Positions 35,179 to 43,617 of a stretch of DNA of 64,000 nt are shown piece after piece (position 1 is the stretch's first letter; each line of letters starts with the position of its first letter). The notes below the pieces were generated by a model. The model did no database searches, was not told where the DNA came from, and worked only from the letters and a program-made list of their open reading frames with translations. Origin of the DNA: Streptomyces asiaticus. GTDB lineage: Bacteria > Actinomycetota > Actinomycetes > Streptomycetales > Streptomycetaceae. A program made the position numbers and the translations under genes. The stretch spans positions 9,114,001 to 9,178,000 of the forward strand of contig NZ_JAGSHX010000006.1 in NCBI RefSeq assembly GCF_018138715.1, read 5' to 3'.

Positions 35179-35931
35179 GTGGACCGGAACATACGCACGG
35201 TGGACGACGTGTTGAGGCTCCTGGACGGCCTCTTCGCACCGGAGGCCGACCGCTGGACGGCCGGCGGCGCCTCGTGGTGGGACGGTTTCTACGCGGACCG
35301 CGCCAAGTCCGTGCCGTTCTTCGTGGCGAAGCCCGATGAGCATCTGGTGTCATACCTCGACCGTGGCCTGATCGCCCCGGGCCGGGCCCTCGATCTGGGG
35401 TGCGGCCCCGGCCGTAACGCCCTCCGCCTCGCCTCCCGGGGGTTCACGGTGGACGCCGTCGACCTCTCGCCCACGGCCATCTCCTGGGCCGAGGAACGCG
35501 CCCATGAGGCCGGGGCCGAGGTCCGGTTCCACCGCGGCGACGCCTTCGCCCTCACCGCCGGCGAGTTGGCCGGGCCGTACGACCTGATCTGCGACTCCGG
35601 CTGCTTCCACCATCTGCCACCGCACCGCCGGATCAGCTACCTCGCGCTCCTCGAACGCGCCCTGGCCCCCGGCGGCCATCTCGCCCTCACCTGCTTCGCG
35701 GCGGGCGCGATGGGTTCCGAACTGCCCGACGCGGCCTTCTACCGTCAATCCGGGCTTCACGGTGGCCTCGCCTACACACCGGATTCCCTGCGCTGGATCT
35801 TCGCCGAGCTGACCGAGATCGAGCTGCGCCGGATGCGGGACGAGCCGTCCGGCTCCCCGCTCTTCGGGGAGCCGTTCCTGTGGACGGCCCTCTTCCGCCG
35901 CCCGAGGGAGGCGGGGAGCACCGCGCCCTGA
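35179..35931 (+). CDS. Class I SAM-dependent methyltransferase
   Basis: A 250-residue methyltransferase with motif I LDLGCGPGRNALRLASRG, acidic motif VDAVDLSP, and YDLICDSGCFHHLPPHRR as motif post-I. GTG start with AAAGGGGAG upstream. It is convergent with, and only 14 bases from, the sigma-like/ricin protein gene. The C-terminal part keeps FGEPFLWTALFRR, seen in many actinobacterial thiopurine-type or generic methyltransferases. Substrate unknown. Confidence 0.85.
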   Translation: MDRNIRTVDDVLRLLDGLFAPEADRWTAGGASWWDGFYADRAKSVPFFVAKPDEHLVSYLDRGLIAPGRALDLGCGPGRNALRLASRGFTVDAVDLSPTAISWAEERAHEAGAEVRFHRGDAFALTAGELAGPYDLICDSGCFHHLPPHRRISYLALLERALAPGGHLALTCFAAGAMGSELPDAAFYRQSGLHGGLAYTPDSLRWIFAELTEIELRRMRDEPSGSPLFGEPFLWTALFRRPREAGSTAP

Positions 35932-35945
35932 GGTGCCGCTGAGGA

Positions 35946-37709
35946 TCAGTGTGCCGGAGCGGGGTCCGACACCGACACATCGGCCGAGGCATCCCCGAGA
36001 CCGGCGTTCCACCGCTGATCGTTCCGGTCATCGGCCGAGCGCAGCCCGACCTCGCTGTCGGGGTCGTCGCCGTCCGGGGTGACCGCGAAGTCGGGCGCGA
36101 TATGAGGGCGGATCACCCCGTCGCGGTCGACCGCGAACCGCAGGTTCTCGCCGTTGTCGCCGTCGGCGGACGAGCACGGCCAGATGCCCACACCCCGGTC
36201 GGTGTCCCCGCGCGAGTCCAGACAGAAGTCGGGATCGGCCTCGGTGTGCAGCAGCCCCTCCGAGTCCAGCCGCCACCGCTGGGTGTCGCTCCCGCTGCAC
36301 TGGGCCAGGACGGCGTCCGTGCGCTTCTCCACCTGCTGGTCGCGGATGTCCAGACAGAGCCCGGAGGCGGCGTTGACCACCACGGTGAAGCTGTCGTCCG
36401 GAATCGGGGCGGAGGGCGCGGGGGCGGTGCTCGGGGGAGTGGTGGCCGGGGCGGTCGTGGGCGGTTGGGTCATGCCACCGGGGTTCGGCGGGCGCTGTGG
36501 CCTCTTCGTCGGAGCCGGGGAATCCGTCGTAGGGTCCGACGAAGGAGCCGCCGGGGTGGCCGTGGGCGCGGGGGTGTTCGCGCGGCCGGCCGGGGCCATG
36601 TCGTCCCCGTCGGACACCAGGAGGGCGACGGTGAGGGCCACCGCCGCCACGGCTGCCACCGCGACCAGCGCGGCCGTCGCGGGCGGCCGGGAGCCGATCC
36701 TGGTCCGCAGGCGCCGTCCCGTGGATCCACCCTCCATCGGCACATGCGCCGCGACTCCGGCGGGCCCCAACGGTGGATACGGCGGCGGGGGAGCGGGGAC
36801 CAGGGGAGGCTCCAGCCGTGGCGGCTCCGCGGGCGACACCGCCGCCGACCCCACCGAGGGCACACCGGCGACCGGTTCCGCCGTGACGTAGGACGCCCCG
36901 CCCCACCCCAGGAGCCCATCGGCGATCACGGGCCGGGGATCCTCGTCCATCCGCAGCAGTTCGCCGTACACCCCGGCACACGAAAGGCAGCCGGACAGAT
37001 GGCGGTCCAGGTCATCACAGCGCCGGGGGTTCTCCGGCCGTACCGCCGCCTCGATGAGGCCGCGGAACCTCTGACACGTCTGCTCGCCGCCACGCTCCAG
37101 ATGGGTCCGCAGCCATGCCTCGCGCAGCGCGCCCCGTGCCGTCTCCCGGAGCGTGGGGACGGTGTGCGGCGCCACGCCCGCGAAGGTGGCCACCACCGTG
37201 TCGGGCTCCTCCTCCACCACGCTGTACCACAGGACATCGCGGGTGCGCGCCGAGAGGGTGAGGAAGCCGCCGAGCATGGCCGAACGCCCCCTCGGCCCCG
37301 GGAGTCCGGCCGCACCGCCCGTGGCGGTACCGGAGTGCCCGAGCCACTCGGCGAACGCGGGATCCAGCCGCTCCTCCCGGCTGCCCTCCGCCCAGGTGGC
37401 GGCCACCCGCTGGACGAGCAGCAGCAGATGGTGGCGCCACGGCCCCCAGGGATCGATACCCCGGCAGGTCTCCTGTGCGGCGAGGCCGAAGGAGAGGTCG
37501 GCGAGCTGGTCGGCGTCGGCCTGGGTCCTGCCGCAGAGCCGGGCGTAGGACAGCACGGCCGGAAGGTGGCGCTCCCTCAGTTCCTGGGTGGCGGGGAGGG
37601 CGGTGGGCGCACCGGAGCGGATCCGTTCGGTGAGCTCCGTGTCGGACAGCTGGGCATACGACCGTTGCCCGGTGGTGGCATCGGGTTCGGTTCCGTGCGG
37701 GTCGGTCAC
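35946..37709 (-). CDS. Sigma-factor-like / zinc-finger / transmembrane / ricin-B-lectin fusion protein
   Basis: A 587-residue protein with an unusual layout. Residues about 20-200 resemble the helical arrangement of an ECF sigma factor (region 2-like LSDTELTERIRSGAP and region 4-like LSARTRDVLWYSVVEEE). At about 230-245 lies an anti-sigma zinc-binding pattern H-x3-C-x2-C (DRHLSGCLSC). A proline-rich stretch precedes one transmembrane helix (near 340-362), then a Thr/Pro-rich linker. The C-terminal part (about 440-587) is a ricin-B-type beta-trefoil with SGLCLDIRDQQVEKRTDA and CSGSDTQRWRLDSEG. The predicted topology is inside sigma-like part, outside lectin. Start GTG 37709 has GAGGAG 8 bases upstream. 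Function unknown; sensing of an extracellular carbohydrate is a guess. Confidence 0.72.
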   Translation of the reverse strand: MTDPHGTEPDATTGQRSYAQLSDTELTERIRSGAPTALPATQELRERHLPAVLSYARLCGRTQADADQLADLSFGLAAQETCRGIDPWGPWRHHLLLLVQRVAATWAEGSREERLDPAFAEWLGHSGTATGGAAGLPGPRGRSAMLGGFLTLSARTRDVLWYSVVEEEPDTVVATFAGVAPHTVPTLRETARGALREAWLRTHLERGGEQTCQRFRGLIEAAVRPENPRRCDDLDRHLSGCLSCAGVYGELLRMDEDPRPVIADGLLGWGGASYVTAEPVAGVPSVGSAAVSPAEPPRLEPPLVPAPPPPYPPLGPAGVAAHVPMEGGSTGRRLRTRIGSRPPATAALVAVAAVAAVALTVALLVSDGDDMAPAGRANTPAPTATPAAPSSDPTTDSPAPTKRPQRPPNPGGMTQPPTTAPATTPPSTAPAPSAPIPDDSFTVVVNAASGLCLDIRDQQVEKRTDAVLAQCSGSDTQRWRLDSEGLLHTEADPDFCLDSRGDTDRGVGIWPCSSADGDNGENLRFAVDRDGVIRPHIAPDFAVTPDGDDPDSEVGLRSADDRNDQRWNAGLGDASADVSVSDPAPAH

Positions 37710-37818
37710 CCTCACCACTCCTCGCGTCACCGACAGTGAGACGAGTGCCCATAGTGGTGGAGGGCGCGGGTGCGGGTAAAGGTATCCGCCAGGAACTCCC
37801 CTGAGGCGACAATTCTTT

Positions 37819-37873
37819 ACCGGTCGGTTGGCTATCGGACGGTTGGCTCCGGGCCGGTTGGCTACCGACCGGT
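37819..37873. terminator. Inverted repeat with CGGTTGGCT tandem copies
   Basis: Arms ACCGGTCGG (37819-37827) and CCGACCGGT (37865-37873) pair perfectly around a loop that holds CGGTTGGCT repeats. The right arm overlaps the stop codon of the acyl-CoA ligase gene (37862-37864). It could end transcription of the ligase/amide synthetase operon and mark the cluster edge. Confidence 0.4.
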
Positions 37874-39403
37874 GGTGAAGCGACCGACGAGTTCGCGTTT
37901 GAGCACCTTGCCGCTGGGGCCCAGGGGGAAGGCGTCGATGAACTCCACCCGGCGGGGGTACTTGTGCCCGGCGAGCCGTTCCCTCGCCCACGCCACGATC
38001 CCGGAGCCGAGCGCCGCGTCCGGAGCCGTCCCGGGGCGTGGCCGCACCACGGCGCACACCTCCTCGCCGTACACCTCGTCGGGCAGTCCGATGACCGCCA
38101 CCTGGGCGATGGCCGGGTGGCGCATCAGCACGTCCTCCACCTCGCGCGGGTAGACGTTGTAACCGCCGCGCACCACCAGGTCCTTCTTGCGGTCCACGAG
38201 GGTGAGATAGCCCTCCGCGTCCTTGGTGCCGAGGTCACCCGAGCGGAACCACCCGTCGACCAGCACCTCGGCCGTGGCCTCCGGGCGGTTGAGGTAACCG
38301 GCCATCACATTGTGGCCACGGATGACGATCTCACCGACCGCGCCCGTGGGCAGCAGCTCGACGCGGTCCTCCACATCGGCCGCGGCGATCTCCGCCTCGA
38401 CGCCCCAGATCGGGCGCCCCACCGTCCCGGGTTTACGCGGCCACGCCCTCTGGTTGTAGGCGACCACCGGTGATGCCTCGGTCAGCCCGTACCCCTCGTA
38501 GATCGGGCAGCCGAAGACCTCCTGGAAGTCCTCGAGCACCTTCACCGGAAGCGCCGATCCCCCGGAGAAGGCGCGGTCGAGGGCTGGGCGGCGGGGGTCC
38601 TCGGCGGCGGCGTCGAGCAGGGCCAGATACATGGTGGGCACGCCCATGAAGACGGTGCACCTCTCGGTGACCATCAGGTCCAGCGCCCGGGGGCCGTCGA
38701 ACCGGTTCATCAGCACCATCGTGCCGCCCGCCAGGAAGGTGGTGCTCATCCCGCAGGTCTGCCCGAAGGTGTGGAACAGGGGCAGACAGCCCAGCAGCAC
38801 ATCGTCGGGGCCGAGGTCGAACGGCGAGCGCATCGTGGTGCTCACGTTCATCACCAGATTGAAGTGGGTGATCATCGCGCCCTTGGGGTGGCCGGTGGTG
38901 CCCGAGGTGTACAGGACCACGGCGAGGTCGCCGGGCTCGCGCGGAACACACCGCTCGATGGGCTCGGCGCCTTCGGCGAGGGCGTCCAGCCGCGGACGGC
39001 CGCCGCCGTGCTCCTCCAGCACGGTGACCACCGGAACCCCGGCCACCTCCGCTCCCTTGGCGCCCTCGGTGAGCATCGGCGCCCCGCACACCAGCACCTT
39101 CGACTCCGAGTCGCGGAGCACATGGACGATCTCGTCGGCGCGCAGCAGACCGTGCACCGGGACGGCCACGGCGCCGAGCGCCAGCACCCCGTAGTACACC
39201 ATCGGGAAGTGCGGGGTGTTCGGCAGCAGCAGGGCCACCCGATCGCCGGGGCCGATGCCCTGGTCGCGCAGTACGGCGGCGTACCGCCGGGTGGCGTCCC
39301 ACAGCTCGCGGTAGGTGATGCGCCGCGAGCCGAAGACGAGCGCGGGGTGGTCCGGGCGCCGCAGCGCGGACTCGGCGAGCACCGCCGCCGCGGTGAGCGT
39401 CAT
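37862..39403 (-). CDS. Acyl-CoA ligase of the C5N pathway (BafX/MoeA4-like)
   Basis: A 513-residue ANL-superfamily adenylating enzyme. Key motifs: the P-loop YTSGTTGHPKGAM, GYGLTEASPV, GWFRSGDLG, and the C-terminal lysine in GPSGKVLKRE. It reads as a normal long-chain-type acyl-CoA ligase. In C5N biosynthesis such an enzyme activates 5-aminolevulinate as the CoA ester, which cyclises to 2-amino-3-hydroxycyclopentenone. It forms an operon with the amide synthetase gene (4-base overlap at 39400-39403), and the divergent gene encodes the cyclising aminolevulinate synthase. Those three neighbours are the basis for the pathway assignment; the protein alone would only be called an acyl-CoA ligase. 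Confidence 0.82.
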   Translation of the reverse strand: MTLTAAAVLAESALRRPDHPALVFGSRRITYRELWDATRRYAAVLRDQGIGPGDRVALLLPNTPHFPMVYYGVLALGAVAVPVHGLLRADEIVHVLRDSESKVLVCGAPMLTEGAKGAEVAGVPVVTVLEEHGGGRPRLDALAEGAEPIERCVPREPGDLAVVLYTSGTTGHPKGAMITHFNLVMNVSTTMRSPFDLGPDDVLLGCLPLFHTFGQTCGMSTTFLAGGTMVLMNRFDGPRALDLMVTERCTVFMGVPTMYLALLDAAAEDPRRPALDRAFSGGSALPVKVLEDFQEVFGCPIYEGYGLTEASPVVAYNQRAWPRKPGTVGRPIWGVEAEIAAADVEDRVELLPTGAVGEIVIRGHNVMAGYLNRPEATAEVLVDGWFRSGDLGTKDAEGYLTLVDRKKDLVVRGGYNVYPREVEDVLMRHPAIAQVAVIGLPDEVYGEEVCAVVRPRPGTAPDAALGSGIVAWARERLAGHKYPRRVEFIDAFPLGPSGKVLKRELVGRFTTGR

Positions 39404-40941
39404 ACCCCGGCCCGCTGGGCGGCCAGCCGCTGCTTGTCCGGCTTGCCCGCGCCGGTCAGCGGAAGGTCGTCATGGAAGGTGATGGCGGCCGGCACGTGCT
39501 TGGGCGAGAGCTCACCGGACACATGGTCGAGCAGCGAGGTGAAGTCCGCGACGCCACCGGTCCTGAGCACCACGGCGGCGTGGATGTGCTCCACCCGGTC
39601 CCCGTCGGCCACGCCGTACACCGCGGCCTGGGCCACATCGGGGTGGGTCAGCAGCGCGTTCTCGACGGCGGTGGGATGAACCTTGATCCCGTTGGTCTTC
39701 ATCACCTCGCCCACCCGGCCGTGCAGCCGCACATAGCCGCGCTCGTCGAGGGCGCCGAGGTCACCGGTGTACACCCAGCCGTCGCGTACGGTCTCCGCGG
39801 TCAGCTCCGGCTCGCGCCAGTAGCCGAGCATGTTGAACGGCGACCGTACGCAGATCTCGCCGATCTCACCCGCCGGCAGATCGCGCTGGTCGTCCACGTC
39901 ACGGACGCGCACCTCGGCGGTCAGCCGGCCGGCGGTGAACCGCAGTTCGGGGTCGAAGTGGTCCGGCGGGGCGAGCACGCTGATCCCGCTGGTCTCGGTG
40001 GTGCCGTAGAACTGGAGCAGCACCGGGCCGAACACCTCGACCGCCTCGGCCAGCCGGGCCGGGGCGGCGGGGCAGCCGCCGTAGGAGATGATCTGGATGC
40101 TCGACAGATCGGTGTCCTTGATGGCCGGGTGGTCCACCAGCATGTACAGCTGCGGAGGGGTGAGGGTGAGCGCGGACACCCGGTGGCGCTCCACCGCGTC
40201 GAGCACCGCGCTCGCGTCGAAGCCCTCGTGCAGCACCACCGTGCCACCGGAGGCGAGGGCGAGGTCGGCGCCGGAGCCGTTGGAGTGGCTCACCGGCAGC
40301 GTGGACAGATAGGTGATCGGGCCGGGCGCGTCAAGTCCCGCCCGCAGATAGAGAGTTCGGACGCGGAAGGGGAGTGTCACACCCTTCGGGCTGCCGCTGG
40401 TGCCACTGGTGAACAGGACCACGGCCGGGCGCTCGGGGTCGGTCTCCACGACCGTCAGATCGAAGGCGTCCGCGTCGCCCGTGGTCAGGTCCAGCACATC
40501 GGGGCCGAGCGAGCCCAGTGCGGCGAGCCGGGGCGGCTCCGGCAGACGCTCGCACAGCTCCCGGGCCAGGCCCAGGTTCTCCTCGTCCACGGCGAGGAAC
40601 GTGGCGCCGGTCTTCTTCAGGATCTCGTGCCGCTCGCGGGTGGCCAGCTGATCGGTGGGGTCCACCGCGTTGGTGGAGTGCAGATGGACCACCGTGGCAC
40701 CGATGAGGTTCGCCGCATAGCGCAGCATGATGGTGGCCGGGGTGTTGGCGACCGTCAGTACGGCCACGACCGGAATTTCTTCCTCCGCTGTCTGGCGGCG
40801 CAGCAATTCCGCCGCCGCGACCACGGTGCGGGTGAACTCACCGGCGGTGAACCGCTCATCGTCGCGGAGCAGGGCAACCCGCTCCGAATCGGCCGACAGA
40901 GCCTCGAGGACCCGTCGGACGTAATTGTCGGTCGGAGACAT
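39400..40941 (-). CDS. ANL-superfamily amide synthetase of the C5N pathway (BafY/MoeB4-like)
   Basis: A 513-residue adenylate-forming enzyme, distinct from the preceding ligase. Motifs: LFTSGTSGSPKGVTL, FYGTTETSGIS, GWVYTGDLG, and GAGKPDKQRLA for the C-terminal lysine. The active-site segment (LPVSHSNGSGADLALASGG) differs from ordinary CoA ligases. In the known pathway this enzyme uses ATP to join a carboxylate (here presumably a fumaryl ester of the polyketide) to the amine of C5N. ATG 40941 with GGAG 8 bases upstream is chosen; the frame extends to 41094 without protein character. It is transcribed away from the aminolevulinate synthase gene. Confidence 0.8.
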   Translation of the reverse strand: MSPTDNYVRRVLEALSADSERVALLRDDERFTAGEFTRTVVAAAELLRRQTAEEEIPVVAVLTVANTPATIMLRYAANLIGATVVHLHSTNAVDPTDQLATRERHEILKKTGATFLAVDEENLGLARELCERLPEPPRLAALGSLGPDVLDLTTGDADAFDLTVVETDPERPAVVLFTSGTSGSPKGVTLPFRVRTLYLRAGLDAPGPITYLSTLPVSHSNGSGADLALASGGTVVLHEGFDASAVLDAVERHRVSALTLTPPQLYMLVDHPAIKDTDLSSIQIISYGGCPAAPARLAEAVEVFGPVLLQFYGTTETSGISVLAPPDHFDPELRFTAGRLTAEVRVRDVDDQRDLPAGEIGEICVRSPFNMLGYWREPELTAETVRDGWVYTGDLGALDERGYVRLHGRVGEVMKTNGIKVHPTAVENALLTHPDVAQAAVYGVADGDRVEHIHAAVVLRTGGVADFTSLLDHVSGELSPKHVPAAITFHDDLPLTGAGKPDKQRLAAQRAGV

Positions 40942-41201
40942 CGAAACTCCAGTTCGCCGTGTGCCGATGAGTTCAAGGTGCCGTTTCCCGCTGAAGGATG
41001 ACACCCTGCCTCCGGCGTGGCAACCTTCTTCCATCCACCCGTCAGTTTCCTGCCGTGAAACCGGGTCGGGTGTGCGGAGGTTGCCTTTCGGCATACCGAT
41101 TGACGGCCGACCGCATGTAGATTGGCGTCGGCGGGGGGTCGCTACGGCTCATCCCGCTTTCTGCGCGATCCCCAAGTAGCCTAAAAGCGAAGTGAGTGGA
41201 C
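40942..41201. promoter_or_regulatory. Divergent promoter region of the C5N genes
   Basis: A 260-base spacer, more A/T-rich than its flanks, between the amide synthetase (minus) and aminolevulinate synthase (plus) genes. TTGACG at 41100-41105 and TAGATT at 41118-41123 look like promoter elements but are spaced too closely to be one sigma-70 promoter. No clear operator was seen. Confidence 0.4.
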
Positions 41202-42449
41202 GTGACGACCCAATATCTGGACCTGTTTTCGCGCCTCACCGAAGGTTCTGACGGTGGAAAGCGGGAGTTCCTGGAGATCGGACGGCTCGCCGGTCAGTTC
41301 CCCGCCGCCAGCGTCAGCGGCCTCGAGGACACCTCCCGGATCAGCGTCTGGTGCAGCAACGACTACCTCGGCATGGGCCAGCACCCCGCCGTCCTGGAGG
41401 CCATGAAGGAAGCCGTCGACGAGTACGGGGCGGGCGCCGGCGGCTCACGCAACATCGGCGGCACCAACCACTGCCACGTATTGCTGGAGAAGGAGCTCAG
41501 CGCGCTCCACGGCAAGGACGACGCGCTGCTGTTCACCTCCGGCTACACCGCCAACGACGGCGCGCTGTCCGTCATCGCGGGCCGCATGGAGGGCTGCGTC
41601 GTCTTCTCCGACGCGCTGAACCACGCCTCCATCATCGACGGCCTGCGCCACAGCGGCGCCCAGAAGCGGATCTTCCGGCACAACGACACCGCGCACCTCG
41701 AGGAGCTGCTCGCGGCCGCCGACCCCGATGCGCCCAAGCTCATCGTCACCGAGTCGGTCTACTCGATGAACGGCGACATCGCGCCACTCGCGGAGATCGC
41801 CGACATCGCCGAGCGCCATGGTGCCATGACCTTCCTCGACGAGGTGCACGCGGTGGGCATGTACGGCCCGCAGGGCGCGGGCATCGCGGCACGCGAGGGG
41901 CTGGCAGACCGGTTCACCGTCATCATGGGCACGCTGGCCAAGGGCTTTGGCACCAACGGCGGATACATCGTGGGCCCGGCGGAGGTGATCGAGGCGGTGC
42001 GGATGTTCTCCCGCTCCTTCATCTTCACCACCGCGATGCCGCCCGCCGTGGCCGCCGCCGCCCTCGCCGCCGTCCGCCATCTGCGCTCCTCGGAGGCCGA
42101 AAGGGAACGGCTGTGGGCAAACGCACAGTTGATGCACCGGCTGCTGAAGGAGCGCCGGATCCCCTTCATCTCCGACCTCACCCACATCGTGTCCGTGCTG
42201 GTGCGGAACGAGGCCCTGTGCAAGCGCATGTCCACGGCCCTGCTGGAGCGGCACGGCATCTATGTGCAGGCGATCAACGCGCCCAGCGTACGGGCCGGTG
42301 AGGAGATCCTGCGGGTAGCCCCCGGAGCCGTCCATTCCACCTCCGAGGTGGAGATGTTCGTCAAGGCCCTTGACCAGGTCTGGGAGGAGCTCGGCGGCCC
42401 CCGTGAGGATGTCGAAATACGGTTGCGCAATGGGACCGGCCGGGGTTAG
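41202..42449 (+). CDS. Cyclising 5-aminolevulinate synthase of the C5N pathway (BafZ/MoeC4-like)
   Basis: A 415-residue PLP enzyme that condenses glycine and succinyl-CoA to 5-aminolevulinate. Landmarks: [12 protein letters not shown], the glycine-rich [32 protein letters not shown], and the PLP lysine K247 in [14 protein letters not shown]. Streptomyces make haem through the glutamate C5 route, so an aminolevulinate synthase beside an acyl-CoA ligase and an amide synthetase is diagnostic for the C5N unit. GTG 41202 gives [12 protein letters not shown] 41196 is possible. No strong ribosome site is seen for either. Together with the two genes at 37862-40941 it forms the complete three-enzyme C5N set. 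Confidence 0.9.
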   Translation: MTTQYLDLFSRLTEGSDGGKREFLEIGRLAGQFPAASVSGLEDTSRISVWCSNDYLGMGQHPAVLEAMKEAVDEYGAGAGGSRNIGGTNHCHVLLEKELSALHGKDDALLFTSGYTANDGALSVIAGRMEGCVVFSDALNHASIIDGLRHSGAQKRIFRHNDTAHLEELLAAADPDAPKLIVTESVYSMNGDIAPLAEIADIAERHGAMTFLDEVHAVGMYGPQGAGIAAREGLADRFTVIMGTLAKGFGTNGGYIVGPAEVIEAVRMFSRSFIFTTAMPPAVAAAALAAVRHLRSSEAERERLWANAQLMHRLLKERRIPFISDLTHIVSVLVRNEALCKRMSTALLERHGIYVQAINAPSVRAGEEILRVAPGAVHSTSEVEMFVKALDQVWEELGGPREDVEIRLRNGTGRG

Positions 42450-42462
42450 GCAAAGGTGGCGC

Positions 42463-42492
42463 AAGGCGTGTGGATCTTGCTTGACACGCCTT
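42463..42492. terminator. Stem-loop after the aminolevulinate synthase gene
   Basis: AAGGCGTGT and ACACGCCTT form a perfect 9-bp stem with a 12-base loop, beginning 14 bases after the stop. No U-run. It overlaps the candidate promoter of the next gene, so it may also be a regulator site. Confidence 0.45.
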
Positions 42493-42510
42493 GGCAGCGA
42501 GAGGTTTGAT
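42481..42510 (+). promoter_or_regulatory. Candidate sigma-70-type promoter before the fumaryl transferase gene
   Basis: TTGACA (42481-42486) and TTTGAT (42505-42510) are separated by 18 bases, 70-135 bases upstream of the possible start codons. It would drive the transferase-adenylyltransferase pair. Confidence 0.4.
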
Positions 42511-42645
42511 GAGCGAACGCGAACAGCTGGGTGATTCTTGAGACCCGCTAGCGGAACGGGGATCTCGGGGGAGCAGTTCATGGGGTGCCGCGGTGATGCG
42601 GCATGCTTTGGCCCGGCGCGAACGGGTGGAAACGGGGGTTTCGGG

Positions 42646-43617
42646 GTGACGCTTGCGTATGTCCTCGACGGTGGTATGAACGATCAGCCGGGAGCCGGCG
42701 CGGAGCTGTATGAACTCTTTCCGAGTGTGCAGCACACCTATCAACGCATCGCCGAGTGGACGGGTATCGACGTCCAGCGGATATTCGAAGAGGAACGGCA
42801 ACCCGGACAGGAGCACCGACAAGGCATCGGTGCCATTCGTCAGGCCGCGGCCGTATTAGGAATTGCGGATGTTCTCGCCGAGGAATACGGCATAACGCCG
42901 GCCGCCGTATGCGGGCTGAGTTTCGGCGCACTGGTCGGCGCGACTCTCGCCGGAGCCGTCGAGCGTCAGGATCTCTTCACCCTTCTGATGCGATTGCGGG
43001 AAGTGCCACCACCGGCCGCGGACAACGGCCCGCAGGCCGTCGCCATGCTGCGGATCCCCTACGACACCGCCACCGACGACCTGCTCGCCGACGTCCCCGG
43101 TGTGTATCTCTCCGCCGACCTCGGGAAGGTCGGCACGGGCCAGGAGCGCATGGTGCTGCTGGGCGGCTACCGCTCGGCGCTCCAGGAGTTCGGGGCGGGG
43201 TTCCCGGCCGGCGCGCTGCATGTGTCCGACGACCACGGCGCGGCGTTCCACTCGCCGCTCCAGCAGCACATCAGCGACTTCCTCGAGCCCACGCTGGAGG
43301 CCATGACCTTCCATGACCCACGGGTGCCCGTGCACTCGTGCATGGAGCGCAAGGCCCTCACCACCGCCGAGGAGATCCGCGATCTCTTCCGCCGCAACCC
43401 CACCGCCCCCGTGAGTGTCCCGCACATGATCGGCGGACTGGAGGACGGCGGCACCGAACTGGGTCTGGTGCTCGGCCCCGCCGCCTTCGGCACCTTCCAG
43501 AGCGCGGCGTTCCCCGTGGTCCACGTGGAATCCCCGGACCATGTCTTCGAGGCGATGACGGCGGTCTACGACTTCGGTATCGAACTCCCTTCCACGGAAG
43601 CCGGGGTGGCCCAGTGA
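42646..43617 (+). CDS. Acyltransferase-fold protein, probable fumaryl transferase (bafilomycin Orf2-like)
   Basis: A 323-residue free-standing protein of the FabD/malonyltransferase fold. The serine elbow is GLSFGAL (S92) and the histidine is in AAFHSP (H202), matching the GHSxG and HAFH positions of PKS acyltransferases. No arginine motif for a malonyl carboxylate was confidently placed. In the bafilomycin pathway a protein of this kind moves fumarate from fumaryl-AMP to a polyketide hydroxyl. The next gene encodes the adenylating partner with a GTGA overlap. Start is uncertain: GTG 42646 begins where typical codon use begins, while ATG 42580 has the stronger ribosome site (GGGGGAG) but codes a cysteine/glycine-rich leader. 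Confidence 0.75.
   Translation: MTLAYVLDGGMNDQPGAGAELYELFPSVQHTYQRIAEWTGIDVQRIFEEERQPGQEHRQGIGAIRQAAAVLGIADVLAEEYGITPAAVCGLSFGALVGATLAGAVERQDLFTLLMRLREVPPPAADNGPQAVAMLRIPYDTATDDLLADVPGVYLSADLGKVGTGQERMVLLGGYRSALQEFGAGFPAGALHVSDDHGAAFHSPLQQHISDFLEPTLEAMTFHDPRVPVHSCMERKALTTAEEIRDLFRRNPTAPVSVPHMIGGLEDGGTELGLVLGPAAFGTFQSAAFPVVHVESPDHVFEAMTAVYDFGIELPSTEAGVAQ

Noticed and set aside
41100..41123. Sigma-70 promoter TTGACG/TAGATT before the aminolevulinate synthase gene
   Set aside because: The elements are separated by only 12 bases, too close for one promoter.
41202..42449. Aminolevulinate synthase for haem biosynthesis
   Set aside because: Streptomyces use the glutamyl-tRNA route for haem, and the neighbours are C5N and polyketide genes.
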